Below, one piece after another: positions 12,405-24,424 of a DNA stretch of 64,000 nt. Source of the stretch: Sarcophilus harrisii (Eukaryota > Chordata > Mammalia > Dasyuromorphia > Dasyuridae); assembly GCF_902635505.1 (NCBI RefSeq), contig NC_045431.1, forward strand, positions 2,542,001 through 2,606,000. Direction: 5' to 3'. Each line of letters opens with the position of its first letter. The stretch's first letter is position 1. Made by a program: the position numbers and the translations under genes. Below the pieces are notes generated by a model that was not told where the DNA came from, made no database searches, and saw nothing but the letters and a program-made list of their open reading frames with translations.

Positions 12405-12652
12405 GGCAGGTACGGGGGAGAGTGGGGGACCTAGAATCAGGAAGACTCACTTTTCTGAATTAGAATCTGGCCTCAGATACTTCCTAGCTGTGGGACCCTG
12501 GGCACGTCATTTAGCTCTGTTTGCCTCAGTTTACTCATCCGCAAAATGCGCTGGAGAAGGAAACGGCAAATCCCTTCCGTATCTCCGCCAAGGAAACCCA
12601 AGTGGGGTCAGGAAGAGTCGGACATGGTTCACGACAACAACAGCAACAACAA
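12405..12652 (+). repeat. MAR1 SINE
   Basis: Near-complete sense copy: 'ctggcctcagatacttcct', 'gcctcagtttactcatcc', 'gctggagaaggaaacggcaa', 'gaagagtcggacatgg', ending in a CAA-rich tail ('acaacaacagcaacaacaaa'). Confidence 0.9.
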
Positions 12653-13539
12653 AGGAAGGAGCTGGTTCCCAACTGAGAAAACTGAGCAAGACTGAAAAAA
12701 ATTGGGAAGTTCCCCCATGAACAAACCAGAACACAGAAACGAGTCACCCCCATCCCTTCTTCCACTGATCCACGGAGAAGGCGGCCAGGCAGTGCCCCAG
12801 GAAGAGGCCACAGGAGGGCCAGCAAGGAGAGCAAGAAGGTTCCAGGGACCAGCAAAGAGCCTTTTCTGTCCCTCTTGCTGTCGGTACCAAGGAAGGTGTT
12901 TGTAGGTGGGTGTGTGAGAAGGGGAAGAGACAGAAGGGACCCACAGCTTGTCAGGGAGGGAGAAGTCCTTCTCGCACAGCTGGGAGAGCTTCAAGAAGTA
13001 CCTTGGGACGTACGGAGAGATTGTCCCAGCCTCGGGGAGCTTGAGCTCATCGACTTAGCTTGGGTTCCCTCTGTAGAGAAAGGAGCTGGACCTGCTCAGG
13101 ACTAACCAGGATGTCCTGCCCTGCTGGGGAGGGTTTATGTTTTAATGAGCAGATTTGTGGTCTTGGGTGACTCCTTGCCAAAGCGGAGAGAGGGGCTGTT
13201 TAGGGATTTAAGAAAAGAGAAATCTTTGATTTGTCCTCCCTTTAAATCACGATCCAGTGATTTCCATTAGTTCTTGAGCTTTCCATGAACTTTAGCAGCA
13301 TTTTGGTTTGTCTTTCACGATAGTTCCTGACTCTGTGTTCTCCTGTTGGGATGAATGGTGACATCCGAAGGAACCTAGAGAATTTTGTCAAGGATCATGA
13401 AATCCCGAGCAAGTCACCGGAGACTCGGGGACACAAACAGTATTTTCATCTCGGCTGCATCATGTCGGAATGAGATTGGATTTGTTTTTCTTTCTCCCCG
13501 GGAGAAGAAGTAGGAGAAGTAGGTGAAGAGGGGATAATT
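12653..13539. other. intergenic, nothing recognised
   Basis: GC-moderate sequence with several overlapping short frames on both strands and none with coding character. Confidence 0.5.
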
Positions 13540-13700
13540 TCATGGAAAGGGCAGTGGGTTTGGAGGCAGCACACCTGGATCTGATGCTGTTACTTGGGGG
13601 ATTTCGAGCAATCTTACGTTAGCTCTTTGGGGCTCAGTTTTCTCATCTGAGAAAGCTGGAGATGATGCCCCTAAATTTCCCTTTACTTTTAAATCTATGA
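13540..13700 (+). repeat. CORE-SINE
   Basis: 'gcagtgggtttggaggcagc' head, 'ggggctcagttttctcatct' core, then a 'gatgatgcccctaaatttcc' tail. Confidence 0.7.
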
Positions 13701-16700
13701 AATTCAATGGCAGAGAAACAGATTCATGTCAACATAAGGAATACTTCCATATCCATATGTATATATACATATGCATTCATACACACACACACACTCTGTA
13801 CTCCAGAGTGCAGAGTTCATTTTAATAGTCATCAAACATATGTCGTATGCTGCAAGAAATGTTATTATTTCTCTTCCTGCTCATGGAAATAATAGCAAAA
13901 AGAGTTCAGATTTATAGTTTTAAGATTGAAAAATGCCTTTATTTTTAGCCAGCAGAAGACCTGAGTGGTGCTTATTTGCATTGTGAGTACTAATATTTCT
14001 CTGCTTAGAGATATCTTAAATCATCTTGCTTTTGCTGTGTGCATAGGGTTTGAACTTTTCTTTGCCTCAGTCTATCTTCTAAAGGCTAAATGTCTATCAA
14101 CTTGCCCTTGCATCACAAGAAAAAAACTGGGTTTTTTTCTAAAACTGTTTTTTGCCTTAAAAATGGAATGATTTGTTTTATCTGCAACACTGGCAGTGGG
14201 GGGAGGGCAGAAAAATGAAAATCAGCAGCCTGCTAAATCTGCTGTGCAGATAGGAGCCCTCCAGAAGCCCCAGCTCGGGATTGAGGGCAGTCATCCTGAA
14301 GTATTTGAGATTCTCAGCCTTCCCCAGGAGAAGGAGATAGATGAATGATTAAAAAGCCCAAGAAAACATTCCAGCTCCCGATCCACAGTTTGTCAACTTG
14401 GAAATGAACTGGATTTTGTTCAGGGTTCAGAAGGGGAATGTCTTGGTCGCCCCTGCTGAATTCTACAAGGTCCCAGAGAAACGGGAAGGGGGGGTCCTCC
14501 AGGCCAGAGGAAAGATGTGGCTAAGATGTAGCAAACGGCTGAGCACCTCCTGGAAGGTGTCCATCATGGCTCCCGTGCATCATGACTTCTTGGGGAGGAA
14601 CAACTAAGGCTTTTGTCTTGGTCTAAGTGTGTGTGTCCTTGTTCCCTTGCAAGGATTCCGTGGAGGCAGCAGTGACTGTCCCAGAGCTCTCCGCTAGGAG
14701 TCGGAGTCCAGGCTCACCCTGCCCCACCTCGTATCTCTTTGTCGTCCGGGTACCTTCAGCCAATCACCTCCTTTCTGTACATCACGCTTTTCCTCATCTG
14801 TTTGTCTTAAGATTTGTAACAAGAGTTTTGTTTTTCTTTTCTTTCCTCCCCCCAATCTTTCTGGAGGAGGGAGAGGAGATATACTTTTATTGAAAAAACA
14901 TATATAACATTTTTTAAAGTAAAAATAAATGATAGGATTTGGATTAAATTACCTCAATGACATTCAATGATTCCATGAAATAGAAGGGAAAAAACCACCT
15001 TAGAGTAAGAATTTAGCCAAATGTTCAATAAATTGTCACCCCCAGATCTGGGAGAAGGGCGGCTGAGCCAAGGACCGGAGCCAAACTTCCAAGCGGCTTC
15101 TTGGGCGGCCGAGTTGGGAAAGGCCCAGCGGCTGCACAGAGAAAACCCCTTTCTCTGCCCTGAGTCCATGCCTTTGCCCTGTTTCATGTGGCCCCTATGG
15201 CCTGAACCTTGAATACAAAGTCAGATTTTTTGACGTGTCGCTCCATTTTTTCCCCTTTTTTATTCTTTATTATGAAAGCGATGACTTTTCCAAAAACCAG
15301 CCAGAAAATGTTTCTTTTCAATAAATGCTACTTGGGGGAAGGGGGTCGGGGATTTCAGCGGCACAGACACGCCCCTCTCCATGCCGGTGCTTCTGTCTCT
15401 CGGCAGACGGCCTTCTAGGTTGCTCTGTCGGAAGGACCCCTGACCCTGTGGCCAGTCCGGCAGTGAGTCTCTCTGGGTGCATCTGGGCTGACCTGCAGAA
15501 GCAGGTGGGGGTGAGGAGGGCACCCGAGCTCTGGCCGGGTTAGCAGAGTCCACCAGAGCTTTTACTCAGCAGAACCGAAGGAACTTGAAGAAGCAAGAGC
15601 TGCCTCCATTCCACATGGAAGGGCCCTTTGCTGGACAAATAATAACACAGTGCTTTCATCCTCTATGTGGACAGCATTTGTGTTATGGGGAACTCTCTGG
15701 CATGTTATTTCTGCTTCACCCCAGGGACTGTAATATAAAAAAGGGCCGTTGCCCTCAGAATCTGAAGATGTGTGTGATTCCTGACTGTCACTGGCTCAGT
15801 GACCTTGGAGAAGGCAATTTCCTCCAAATCTGTTTCTTTTTGTAGAAAATGGGGATCCTGAAAATGGCGAAGATATTGTGAGGGAAGAGGTTTGTGCATC
15901 CCAAAGTGCTACGCCAGTCAGGTCAGTCGTGGGGGCTCTAGGTCCAGGTGCGGACTTTGGGGCGGCCTCCCTTACACGATTACAAGTCGCTTTCCGGACT
16001 GTGAGTCCACCGTGGCTCTACCAACAATCCGTTGGCCAGAACCACAAGGATTATTCACATCCTTTTGTCTTCTCCTCCAGTTGCTGGTGTGAGGGAAACT
16101 TCAGAGCTGTTTTTAAATGTGCATTTCTCATAGTTAGCAGTTTCAGGGCATTCTTCGGGTGGTTATTAATAATTTACATTTCTTTAAAGGTTGCCATTAT
16201 GAGGATGACATTTGAAGAAGCGTCGACTGGACTCCCCACTGTGGAAGCCAGCACCGAACCAGCCCTTCCAGAATTCGTTCTCATCACGAACGCCGCTCTC
16301 CCCACTGTTAATTAGCCACGTTTCAGATGTCACAAAGCCCCATCTGAGAAGGGCCTGTTATTCTGCAGCATCTTCTGTCAGGCTTCCTGACTTCTCTGGA
16401 TGGCATCTTATGCTTCATCCACTCTCTGAAAAGTGCTTCTCATTAGAGCCCACTTTGGTGTCCAACAGTTTTCCCAGAAATGACTTGTACTCGCAGTGAA
16501 AGTGCCTCCTACAAACAAACAGAGGGTGAGGTGGGCTTCTTTCCCATTGGCGTGAAGCACAGCATCACCTCTCTCACAGGCAGAAGGGCTTCTTGCTTCT
16601 TTTCGAAGGGGGCAAAAATATCTATTTGGGCCAACTCAAAAAAGAGGTGGCAAGACAGTTCAAGAAGAAAATAGTAAAGGTTGTAAGATCCTTATGGGCA

Positions 16701-16765
16701 AAGACTCTGTTTTCTATTTTTAAAATATTCCATTCTAAAGTATTGAATATAATCTGATCACTTTG
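13701..16765. other. intergenic, nothing recognised
   Basis: A short (CA)n near 13,783-13,795 and otherwise unique-looking sequence. Frames up to 145 codons (15,878-16,315, plus) have no recognisable domain. Confidence 0.5.
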
Positions 16766-16767
16766 CA

Positions 16768-16865
16768 AATCAAGCAACAAGCATTTATTAAGTACCTACT
16801 GTGTGCTAGGTGCTATAGATGCAAAGACAAAAGGAAACAGTTTCTTGCCTGGAGGAATTTATAGG
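16768..16865 (-). repeat. L2 LINE 3' end, antisense
   Basis: 'caacaagcatttattaagta' and 'ctactgtgtgctaggtgct', then 'gatgcaaagacaaaagg', the reverse complement of the L2 terminus. Confidence 0.8.
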
Positions 16866-17545
16866 GGCTATCCCCAAACCTTAATCTTATTAAAGCTTAA
16901 AACGACACTAAGACAAAGTGCACAGAGAGCTTCCTTCCTAGAGGACCAACACTTCCACTGAAAGCCCGGATGTACGTACAGGCTTGTGATTCAGATCAGA
17001 GTTCTCCTTCAGCCTGTTGCTTCACTCCACGCGTTACTTTGGCCAAAGACTTCCCCCTGGGGATAAACTGCTTTGGAGCTGCCTTTGCCCACTCGTACCA
17101 ACCACTGGATGGAAGGCTCCATCTTCCCAGGATCCTCTTCAAAGCCACTCTCACCTTTAGCTTCCTCAAGCTGTTTACAATGTGGGAACCCAGGAAAGTG
17201 GTTCTCCTTCTTCAAGCCTCAGTTTCCTCCTCTGTAGACCTGTCCAAGTTCCAAGTTCAGAGATTCTGAGCCTGTGAGCCCAGGTTATCTCCATGGCATG
17301 AGGAAAGACTTCAGAGGCAGAACAATGGCAGCAGCTCACTTGTGGGTGTGTTCTGCAGCTGGCTAACTGGTGCATCTTGGCTCTCCTCTAAGAGAAGCAG
17401 GGAAAGTGTTCCCCAATCTCATAGATCTGCAGGGTCTTACCCCCGGTGTGGACCCTCTTCTTTTTTCACTCTAGCCTCTTTAACTAGGATGGTCATCTTT
17501 GTTCCCAAGAGTTTGGTTATCATCTCTTGGTCAATGATTTGCAGA
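16866..17545. other. intergenic, nothing recognised
   Basis: No repeat or gene assigned. A decayed antisense MIR core may lie near 17,200-17,260. Confidence 0.4.
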
Positions 17546-17645
17546 TTCTCTCTCTGATTGTCTGTCTCTCTCTTTCTCTCTCTCTCTGTCTTTATGTATC
17601 TCTCTCTCTGTCTCTGTATCTCTCTAAATTGTTGTCTCTCTCTTT
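17546..17645. repeat. CT-rich microsatellite
   Basis: Imperfect (TCTC/TCTG)n pyrimidine tract. Confidence 0.9.
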
Positions 17646-17659
17646 TTGTGTTTTTAGGC

Positions 17660-17822
17660 TTTTTAGAAAAATTGCCATGCCCAACTTTTTGTGATTCCAT
17701 TTGAGCTTTTCTTGGCAGAGATACTGGAGGGGTTGGCCATTTCCTTCTCCAGCTCATTTACAGAGGAGAAAACTGAGGCAAACAGGGTTAAGTGCCTTAC
17801 CCAGGATAATACAGCTAGTAAA
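17660..17822 (-). repeat. MAR1 SINE, antisense, 5'-truncated
   Basis: 'tttgtgattccatttgag', 'cttggcagagatactggagg', 'catttccttctccagctcat' and 'gaggcaaacagggttaagtg', ending in the middle of the core. Confidence 0.85.
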
Positions 17823-19160
17823 GTATGGCCACGTCTCAGCCGTCATGGTAAACGACCCCCAGTATAACCCCAATGGCATCACAGGGCAAAGCTGCCATTG
17901 GGGTTTGGAGCAGCTACTGAACTTTAGCTCGATGCTCACTCAGAAAGTCCCGTTCTTGCCTCCAACTCCCCTCAAGGCCTCAGTCATCTCTTGGGGATTT
18001 TGTCTTCGATCATACGACACGAGAGCATCTGGGAACAGAATTGCCATCTCCGTGAGCCAAGAAAATTGATTTGTGTTCTCTTTCGTGAGCTCGACTCGCT
18101 GTGCTATTATCCTCCATTTGTTCCTATTTTGGGAACTGTCTCCCAAGTGCTGTCTCTTCTCTCCAAACCAGATAATATTTGGGAGCCACGAATGGTGGCT
18201 GAGAGAGGAAAGAGTGACGGGCAGGGACGTGACTGATGGAGGAACACAAAGATGATGCAGGTAGAAGCTGTCATTCTGGGCTGGCTTCGGGCACCACAAC
18301 GAACATTTCCCAGACTGCCATGGCTCACAAAAGCTTTCTATTTCTATTACACGGCTCAGAGTTTGAAACACCCCCCCCCCAATACTGCTTTAGCTCTCTT
18401 ATTTAAGAAAATTATTTTCAGTTCCAAATTCTTTCCCTTCCTTCAGTCTCTCTCCCACCCGTTGAAAAGGCAAGAAATACAAGAACCATTATTCTTGGGA
18501 AGTCCTACAAAACATGGTTCCATCTTAGATATGCTGCCCCCACCCCAATCAAGACAAAGACAGTGAAAAATATATTTCATTTTGTTTCTCTCTTACTTTT
18601 TTAAGGAAGTTAGGGTAAGAACTCTACATTTGGTGTTTTCCCCACAATCCCACAGTTTGGTGGGACTGGGGGATCTCTGAGGTCCCTCACACTGGAGGTG
18701 CTTTCAGGCTATCGTGTGTACGGCCACGTGGCGGCCATCCAGTCCTTCCATCTTCCAGAGGAGGAAGCTGAGGCTCAAGGAGGGACTGACTGAGTTTTCT
18801 GGGGATGGGGATAGGATGGCGACGTGCACTGGACACAGGAGCTCGGCCGCTGGGCTTCACTTCCAGGATCCCTGCATCCTGCATCCTGCTTCCATTAAAT
18901 GGTGGCGGCAGCCAGTGGGGGCCCGCCCAGGATCCCCCCGGGAAAAGCCATTCCCATGGGGACGGGGTGCTGAATGTTTGTCTTAGAAGTGATGGCTCCA
19001 GAGGGGAAGCAGGGCTGGGCCTTGGCTGGGACCCTCCTGCTCTCCCCTCATTTACAGCAAGTGGGATGGAACGGCTCGGTCCCGGTCTGACCTTTTCCCC
19101 CTCAGCCTCATAACCCCCGCACGCCCGTCTCCTCCAAGTGCCTACTTTACAATGGCTCTG
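17823..19160. other. intergenic, nothing recognised
   Basis: Contains a C10 run at 18,371-18,380 and a decayed antisense CORE-SINE core near 18,735-18,790 ('cttccagaggaggaagctga'). No gene. Confidence 0.4.
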
Positions 19161-19490
19161 GGGCAGCTGGGCGGGGTAGTGGGTAGGGTCCCGGTCTGAG
19201 CACCATTTCCCTGAGTTTACATCTGGCTCAGAGATGGTGAGTGTGGTACCTGTCAGCAGGCTGACACATACAATTAAAGACGATCTCCTTGCCCTGGTCT
19301 TATAAACGGACTCAACAAATATTGCTATGTGACCCTGAACAAGTCACTTCACCCCGTGTGCCTCAGTTTCCCCATCTGTAAAAATAAGCTGAAGAAGGGA
19401 ATGGCTCCCATTCCAGTGCCTCTGCCAAGAAAACTCCAACAGGGTCACGAAGAGTTGGACATGACCGAAAGGACTGAGCAATGGCAAGAG
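19161..19490 (+). repeat. MAR1 SINE split by an 85-bp insert
   Basis: The 5' half (19,161-19,235, 'gcagctgggcggggtagtgg') and 3' half (19,321-19,490, 'gctatgtgaccctgaacaag' to 'gaagagttggacatgacc') are collinear with a sense MAR1. They are interrupted by a block that is not part of the SINE. Confidence 0.8.
19236..19320 (+). repeat. short dispersed repeat, copy A, with TATAAA
   Basis: 85-bp block inside the MAR1. It aligns with copy B 500 bp downstream ('aggctgacac', 'attaaagacgatctc', 'TATAAA', 'ggactca'). Family unknown. Only the copy-to-copy similarity is seen. Confidence 0.55.
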
Positions 19491-19778
19491 GAAACAGTCC
19501 AAGAAGCTGAAAAGCTTTTCTGAAGTCGCCCAGGCAGCAAACAGCAGAGCAGGACGCTCTGATGGCCACATGGTCTCACACGTTACCTTGAATCTTGGAG
19601 GTGTTAGCTCAGTGCCCCGTGATATCTCAGGGGAGTCCCAGGGATTGAGGACTGGCCTGCGGGGACCCTCGTGACTTAGCGGCTCCCAAGTCCGCTGGAG
19701 CTCGATGCTTCTGCTCCGAATGACAGTCCCCCTCGGCAGCTGGCTTTTACTCTGTCTCTGGGGAATGACGGGAAGCAG

Positions 19779-19868
19779 GTGGGCCGCACCTCTCCATGGG
19801 CTGACATGTCCCATTAAGGACAATCACTCTCCCTGTCCCCCACCCCGTATAAACCGACTCGAGGAATG
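19779..19868 (+). repeat. short dispersed repeat, copy B, with TATAAA
   Basis: Matches copy A at 19,236-19,320 over nearly its whole length ('gggctgacatg', 'attaaggacaatcac', TATAAA at 19,848-19,853, 'cgactcga'). It may be part of a longer element, since the flanking 19,560-19,990 is unassigned. Confidence 0.55.
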
Positions 19869-20274
19869 ACAAATGGGGATATTTCTCGCTCTGTTCTCGC
19901 AGAAGTTTGCTGGGGCTTTCCTTCTTCCTCAAGCCCTGGATGAATGGCTCCTTTTACTGGGGCACGTAGGAAAAAGCTTTCAAGGGATGAATAAATAGGC
20001 TTTGTTATCCTGAAGAAGAGGGAGGCTCCTCCTGCAGAGGAGTGAAGGATAACAGGCAAGGTGAATGTGGTTGTTTTCTTGGTTGGGAAAATACAGAACA
20101 AAATGCCCCCACATACATCAATTACCACGTCTGAGAGAGATCAAGGAAGGGCATTCTGCCTCTCACGCCTTAATGATAAGAACTTTCTCTTTTTTCTTTT
20201 CCCGTTTTCTTGGATTTCTCCGAAGGGATCTTCCAGCCCATGCAACGTGTCAAAGAATGTAGCCGCTCAATAGC

Positions 20275-20420
20275 TGGAAGGCTGTTGGAAGTCACTAGTC
20301 TCACTCACTGGACAGTTGGAGAAACCAAGTCACAGAGTGGCAGAAATGATGCTGTCCAAGTTCCACAGTGACGGCGTGAGTTGCAAAGCTCAGGCTGGAA
20401 TCGCTGGCCTTCCAGTCCAG
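20275..20420 (-). repeat. CORE-SINE, antisense
   Basis: 'ttggaagtcactagtctcac', 'ggagaaaccaagtcacagag', then 'gctcaggctggaatcgctgg', the antisense CORE order. Confidence 0.5.
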
Positions 20421-20461
20421 AGGTGGCTACCTTCTCTTAACCTTTCCTTTGGGAGTCCGTG

Positions 20462-20522
20462 TCTGGGTGTCTGCTGTCTGACACACAGTAGGCACCTAAT
20501 AAATGCTTTTGTTGATTCATTG
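20462..20522 (+). repeat. L2 LINE 3' end
   Basis: 'acacacagtaggcacctaat' and 'aaatgcttttgttgattcat'. Confidence 0.75.
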
Positions 20523-20669
20523 CCAGAGAGATGTTATTTGAAGTCACCAAAGGGAATCGTTAAGTGAGAGAACAGAGAGGGAAGACCTAACACACAACTT
20601 TATGCAAAAGATATTTAAAGAAAAAAAGGGAAATAGAGAGCCAGAAAAAACAGAGAAAAAGCTGCGAGT

Positions 20670-20681
20670 GGGGGGGGGGGG
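20670..20681. repeat. G12 homopolymer
   Basis: Uninterrupted run of 12 G. A likely assembly or sequencing weak point. Confidence 0.9.
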
Positions 20682-20944
20682 AAAGAGCCTCAAGAATGCA
20701 GGGTCAGAGGAGAAAACAGAGCCGAGCTTGGGGCACCACTGAGCCCAGCAAGCTGCGTTGCTCAGAAAAGGCTTGGAGCATATACACACCATATACAGAG
20801 GATGGAGAGATGGGAACTGAGCCCGGGGTCAGTATGGGGAGCCCCCCCCACCGACGGAGACGGGCACCCCCTCTACAACTCCTGGTCTTAAAGAATTGCC
20901 TACAACACCATGACTGGCTCAGTCAGATACGTACCATAGATATG

Positions 20945-21270
20945 TACACACAGACACACAGACACACACACAGACACACACACAGACACACACAGACACA
21001 CACACACAGACACACACACAGACACACACACAGACACACACACACAGACACACACACACAGACACACACAGACAGACACACACAGACAGACACACACACA
21101 GACACACACACACACAGACACACACAGACGCACACACACACAGACACACACACAGACACACACAGACACAGACACACACACACAGACACACACACACACA
21201 GACACACACATACACACACACGCACACACATGCACACACATACACACACACGCACACACATGCACACACA
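20945..21270. repeat. CA-rich (ACACAG) microsatellite
   Basis: About 325 bp of (CA)n punctuated every 4-12 bp by AGA, later by CG and TG. It produces long His-Thr and Cys-Val frames on the two strands that are not genes. Confidence 0.95.
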
Positions 21271-21839
21271 TAAATACAAGGGGATCATGACAGTTTGCAC
21301 CTCTAGGAGGTGACAGGTAAAGTTTGCTCTGCAGCAAACTGTTTCTCAGAGCCAAAAGGGAGAAGGCCGTGGATCTCGGGAAATGGGGACAGTCCGTCCA
21401 AAGATCGGGAGATGGAGATGCAAGGGCATGGTGGAGGCCAGCATCCCGGGAATAACAGAGTTTGTGAAGGGGAATAAGGTGAAAGCAGCCTACGAGGGAA
21501 GGCTGGGCCTGGACTTCTAAGGCTTCAAATGGTAAATGGGGAAAGGATCTAAAATCTCTCTCCATCTGTGGCCTCCCTAGTGAGTCCCGGGGAGGTTCCG
21601 CCGCATCTTGGCTCTCTCTGGCAGGTCGTTCTGCAGCCCCTCAAGCTCCTGCCCAGCTGGGTCACTTTGCTCAGTTTCTTGCTACCCACCAGGCTCCAGG
21701 CATGTCCGGCACTTTCTTCTCCACCACCCCATGCCTCTAATGGCTCACTGCTCTTTCTGTCTGCATTATTCATTGCACTAGGACCATCCTCTCCACTCCC
21801 ACCACATTAATCCCAATTCAGGACTCATCTCCTTTTACC

Positions 21840-22033
21840 TGCAGACTATTGTGAAGGTCTCAAAACTGACCTTGTCTCCAGCCTCCCTCCTTCTCCATCC
21901 CCCTCCATTGTTGTCTGAGTAATTTTCCTCATGTACCACTCAAATGACACTCCTCCTTCCCTGCTCACAAGCTTTCAGTGGCTTCTCATTGATCACAGAA
22001 TAAAGCCTCAAGTCTTCATCTTGGTCTTGAAGG
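21840..22033 (+). mobile_element. L2 LINE, 3' ORF region
   Basis: 'ctttcagtggcttctcattg', 'ataaagcctcaagtcttcat' and 'gtcttgaaggccatca' match the sense strand of L2 near its 3' end. A MAR1 follows directly. Confidence 0.75.
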
Positions 22034-22034
22034 C

Positions 22035-22320
22035 CATCAGTGGGGCAGTGAGGATGCACAGGGGGCTGGGGATGGAGTCAGGGACACTCATCTTCCTGAG
22101 TTCGAATCCAGCCTCAGACACTTCCTAGCTGCGTGATCCTGGCAAGGCACTTAATACGTAACACTTGCCTCGGTTTTCTCAGCTATAAAATGAGTTGCAG
22201 AAGGAAATGGCAAAACCCCTCTGAGAAAACAACAGAGAGGATTACAAAGAGTCAAACACGACTGAAAACCCTTGATGGGTTAGCGAAGACTTGGACATGA
22301 CTGAAAAATGACTGAAAGGC
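22035..22320 (+). repeat. MAR1 SINE
   Basis: Sense copy: 'gttcgaatccagcctcagac', 'ttgcctcggttttctcagc' and 'gttgcagaaggaaatggcaa', with a 'gactgaaaa' end partly duplicated at 22,258-22,320. Confidence 0.85.
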
Positions 22321-22324
22321 AACA

Positions 22325-22425
22325 AGTGCCTTAAACACTGGGATAACAAATTGAAAATAGTGGCAGTTTCTGTTCTCAAGGAGCTCCCACTTCTAATGGG
22401 GAAACAACAAACATAGGAAGTTTCA
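22325..22425 (-). repeat. L2/L3 LINE 3' end, antisense
   Basis: 'cttaaacactgggataacaa', then 'ctcaaggagctcccacttct', typical antisense terminus. Confidence 0.65.
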
Positions 22426-22469
22426 GTGGGAAGTCAGAAAAAAGGGCCGTGGTACAGCACCAAAGCAGA

Positions 22470-22620
22470 TGGCCTGGATCTGCTTCAGTGACATTTCTAT
22501 TGACAACATCATAGCTGTTCTGATTTGGACCCATTTCATAGAGCCAAGGACATTGGTGCTGAGGAGTCTTTCTGGGTCTTCAGCGGCTTGGGGTGCTGAA
22601 AAGGTGGAGGTTCTACTACC
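22470..22620 (-). pseudogene. possible Y-box (cold-shock domain) retropseudogene fragment
   Basis: On the minus strand the frame gives ...AAEDPERLLSTNVLGSMKW, which resembles the start of the Y-box protein cold-shock domain (EKKVLATKVLGTVKWFN in YBX3 as I recall). A single-base shift then gives SYDVVNRNVTEAD, comparable to GYGFINRNDTKED. By eye the nucleotide identity to the YBX1 sequence I remember is about 60% over some 78 bases. The similarity fades on both sides and the frame is broken, so if real it is an old, truncated processed copy. Chance similarity is possible. Confidence 0.3.
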
Positions 22621-23004
22621 TACTGCAGCTCTCCTCTCCTTGTGGTCATTTTCCAGGATGAGAGTTGGGGGCTGGCGATCCAGTAAAGCCCCTGGAAATT
22701 CCCAGGCTCTTGGGCTTACCTGCCCAGCGGTGGGTGGTGATTTAGCCAGAGCTGAGCTCCTCTCAGTCATGGCTATGGAGACTAGATTGGGAGGAAGGCA
22801 AATCGACTGTGGATGATGGAGCTTGTTATTTTCAGGATTCTGGGTATCAGGATCTTGGGCCATCTCCATGGGAATCTAAAGGCAGAGGGTGATAGTGATT
22901 TTACTCCTTCCTGTTTCTCCCTTTCATTTCCTTTTACATGTTTTCCCCAGGATATAATTTTTTTATAGCAAAGACTCTCTTTTTTGCTTGTATTTATAAT
23001 ACTT

Positions 23005-23780
23005 AATGTATATTTGTTGCCTCAATGGGAGGAAAGGAAATAAAAGTAGGAGAAGTCTTCTGAGAGGAAATGGTGTTTCATCTGGGCCTTAAAATATGGA
23101 TAGGATCTCAGTAGATAGAAGGGGGGTGTCCTAGAAAGAGCGAGCAAACATAGAAGTAGAGTGGGAGTCAGAGAAGAGTCTGGTTTGGGTGCAAGGCAAA
23201 GTAGTGGGGGATAAAGCTGGAAGATGAGGGCAGTTCCTCTGCGTGCCAGAGCCAGCTTGTTTGTGTTCACAAGAACCAGTTTTTAAAATTTTCAGTGTGA
23301 GCTTTTATACTCTGGAAGCTAGCCAGTACTACAGCTCCGGGCTTGATGCATTGTTTAGGTGATTGTCTAGATTTTAGAAAGTTAGAGATAAAATGTTAAC
23401 AATACAGATTAAACTTTAAAGTGTGTCTTGGGTCTTTGTAGAGTCGGTTGTTAAAAATATTGCCCAGCAGCCTCTTGGATAGTTCTATTCCACAGAGGGT
23501 CTTGAAAGCTAGGTGGATGAAGGTGGACTTTATCTGATGGTCAGCGTGACTTTTGTCTCTTTGCTCTAGCAGGGGTAAGATCAGATCCAAGCATTAAAAA
23601 AAAAGTCTGGGTGAGTATAATGGATTGGAGAGGGGGGAGGCTGGAAGAGAGAATTGTTAGGATATAAATAGGGTTGACTGAAAGAACTTGGGTGATAACA
23701 ATGGGGGAATAATAAGGAAGAGCTAGATAATGGGGAGAGAGAGTGGCGGTGGAATCAGTAACCGTAGGAGAATTTTCCCT
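23005..23780 (-). repeat. L3/L2-type LINE non-coding part, antisense
   Basis: Purine-rich text such as 'gaaatggtgtttcatctggg', 'gggtcttgaaagctaggtgg' and 'aggggtaagatcagatccaa' matches a familiar dispersed mammalian repeat read antisense. It probably belongs with 22,325-22,425, with 22,430-23,000 between. Family name uncertain. Confidence 0.5.
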
Positions 23781-24424
23781 CCGGTAGCACAAACTTTATC
23801 CACTTCAGGAGGAGCTGCATCAGTTAAATATTAAAGAGCTTAAAGATTCATAGAAGAATAAATCTAGTCTCCCCAGGCTTGGGAATGTCATTATTTCCTC
23901 CTACATAGGGGGAACCCTGTTGTTCTTTTCTGGGAAGGCGGAAAATAGTTCATGAGGAGTTTTCTACCCCCTTTTTATAGATCACATATTTCTTTGGATA
24001 ATTTGGGCTGATTCATCAGCTGGAAGAATGTCTCTGAGGTATCTGATCACCTCTCGGTGAAGTGGTTTGAAAGGCAAAGAATATTAGCACTGGAAGGGAT
24101 CTGGAAACAGAGAAGGGCTACGAGCCTTGTAGCTCATCTACTTTAATGCCCCTATTTCACAGATCAATGAGATATTGTACATAAAAATGCTCTGCCAACT
24201 TTAAAGCCCTCCCCAAATGTCTGTGCTTGCACCTCTCCATTTTCAGAAGTGACAAGTACAAGGTCACACGGTGCTTTGTTTAGGGCGTGGGAGAATCCAG
24301 TGCTTCTAAGCCCTGACTTTATATCGGGACATTTTTAAAGCAAGGGAAGTTTATTTTTAGAGTTCTCTAGTCCACTGTGGGTTCTTTTCTCTTAGCTTTT
24401 GGCCTTCGAGGTGCCCTATGCCTT
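23781..24424. other. intergenic, decayed antisense CORE-SINE near 24,075-24,300
   Basis: 'actggaagggatctggaaac' and 'ctatttcacagatcaatgag' suggest an old antisense CORE-SINE. Nothing else is assigned. Confidence 0.45.

Noticed and set aside
20696-21565. Long frames on both strands (205 codons plus, 221 codons minus) of His-Thr or Cys-Val repeats
   Set aside because: They are read-through of the CA-rich microsatellite at 20,945-21,270, which has no stops in these frames. There are no flanking coding features.
22423-22869. 148-codon minus frame as a live gene
   Set aside because: Only a short stretch resembles a Y-box protein and the similarity shifts frame, so at best it is a decayed retrocopy.
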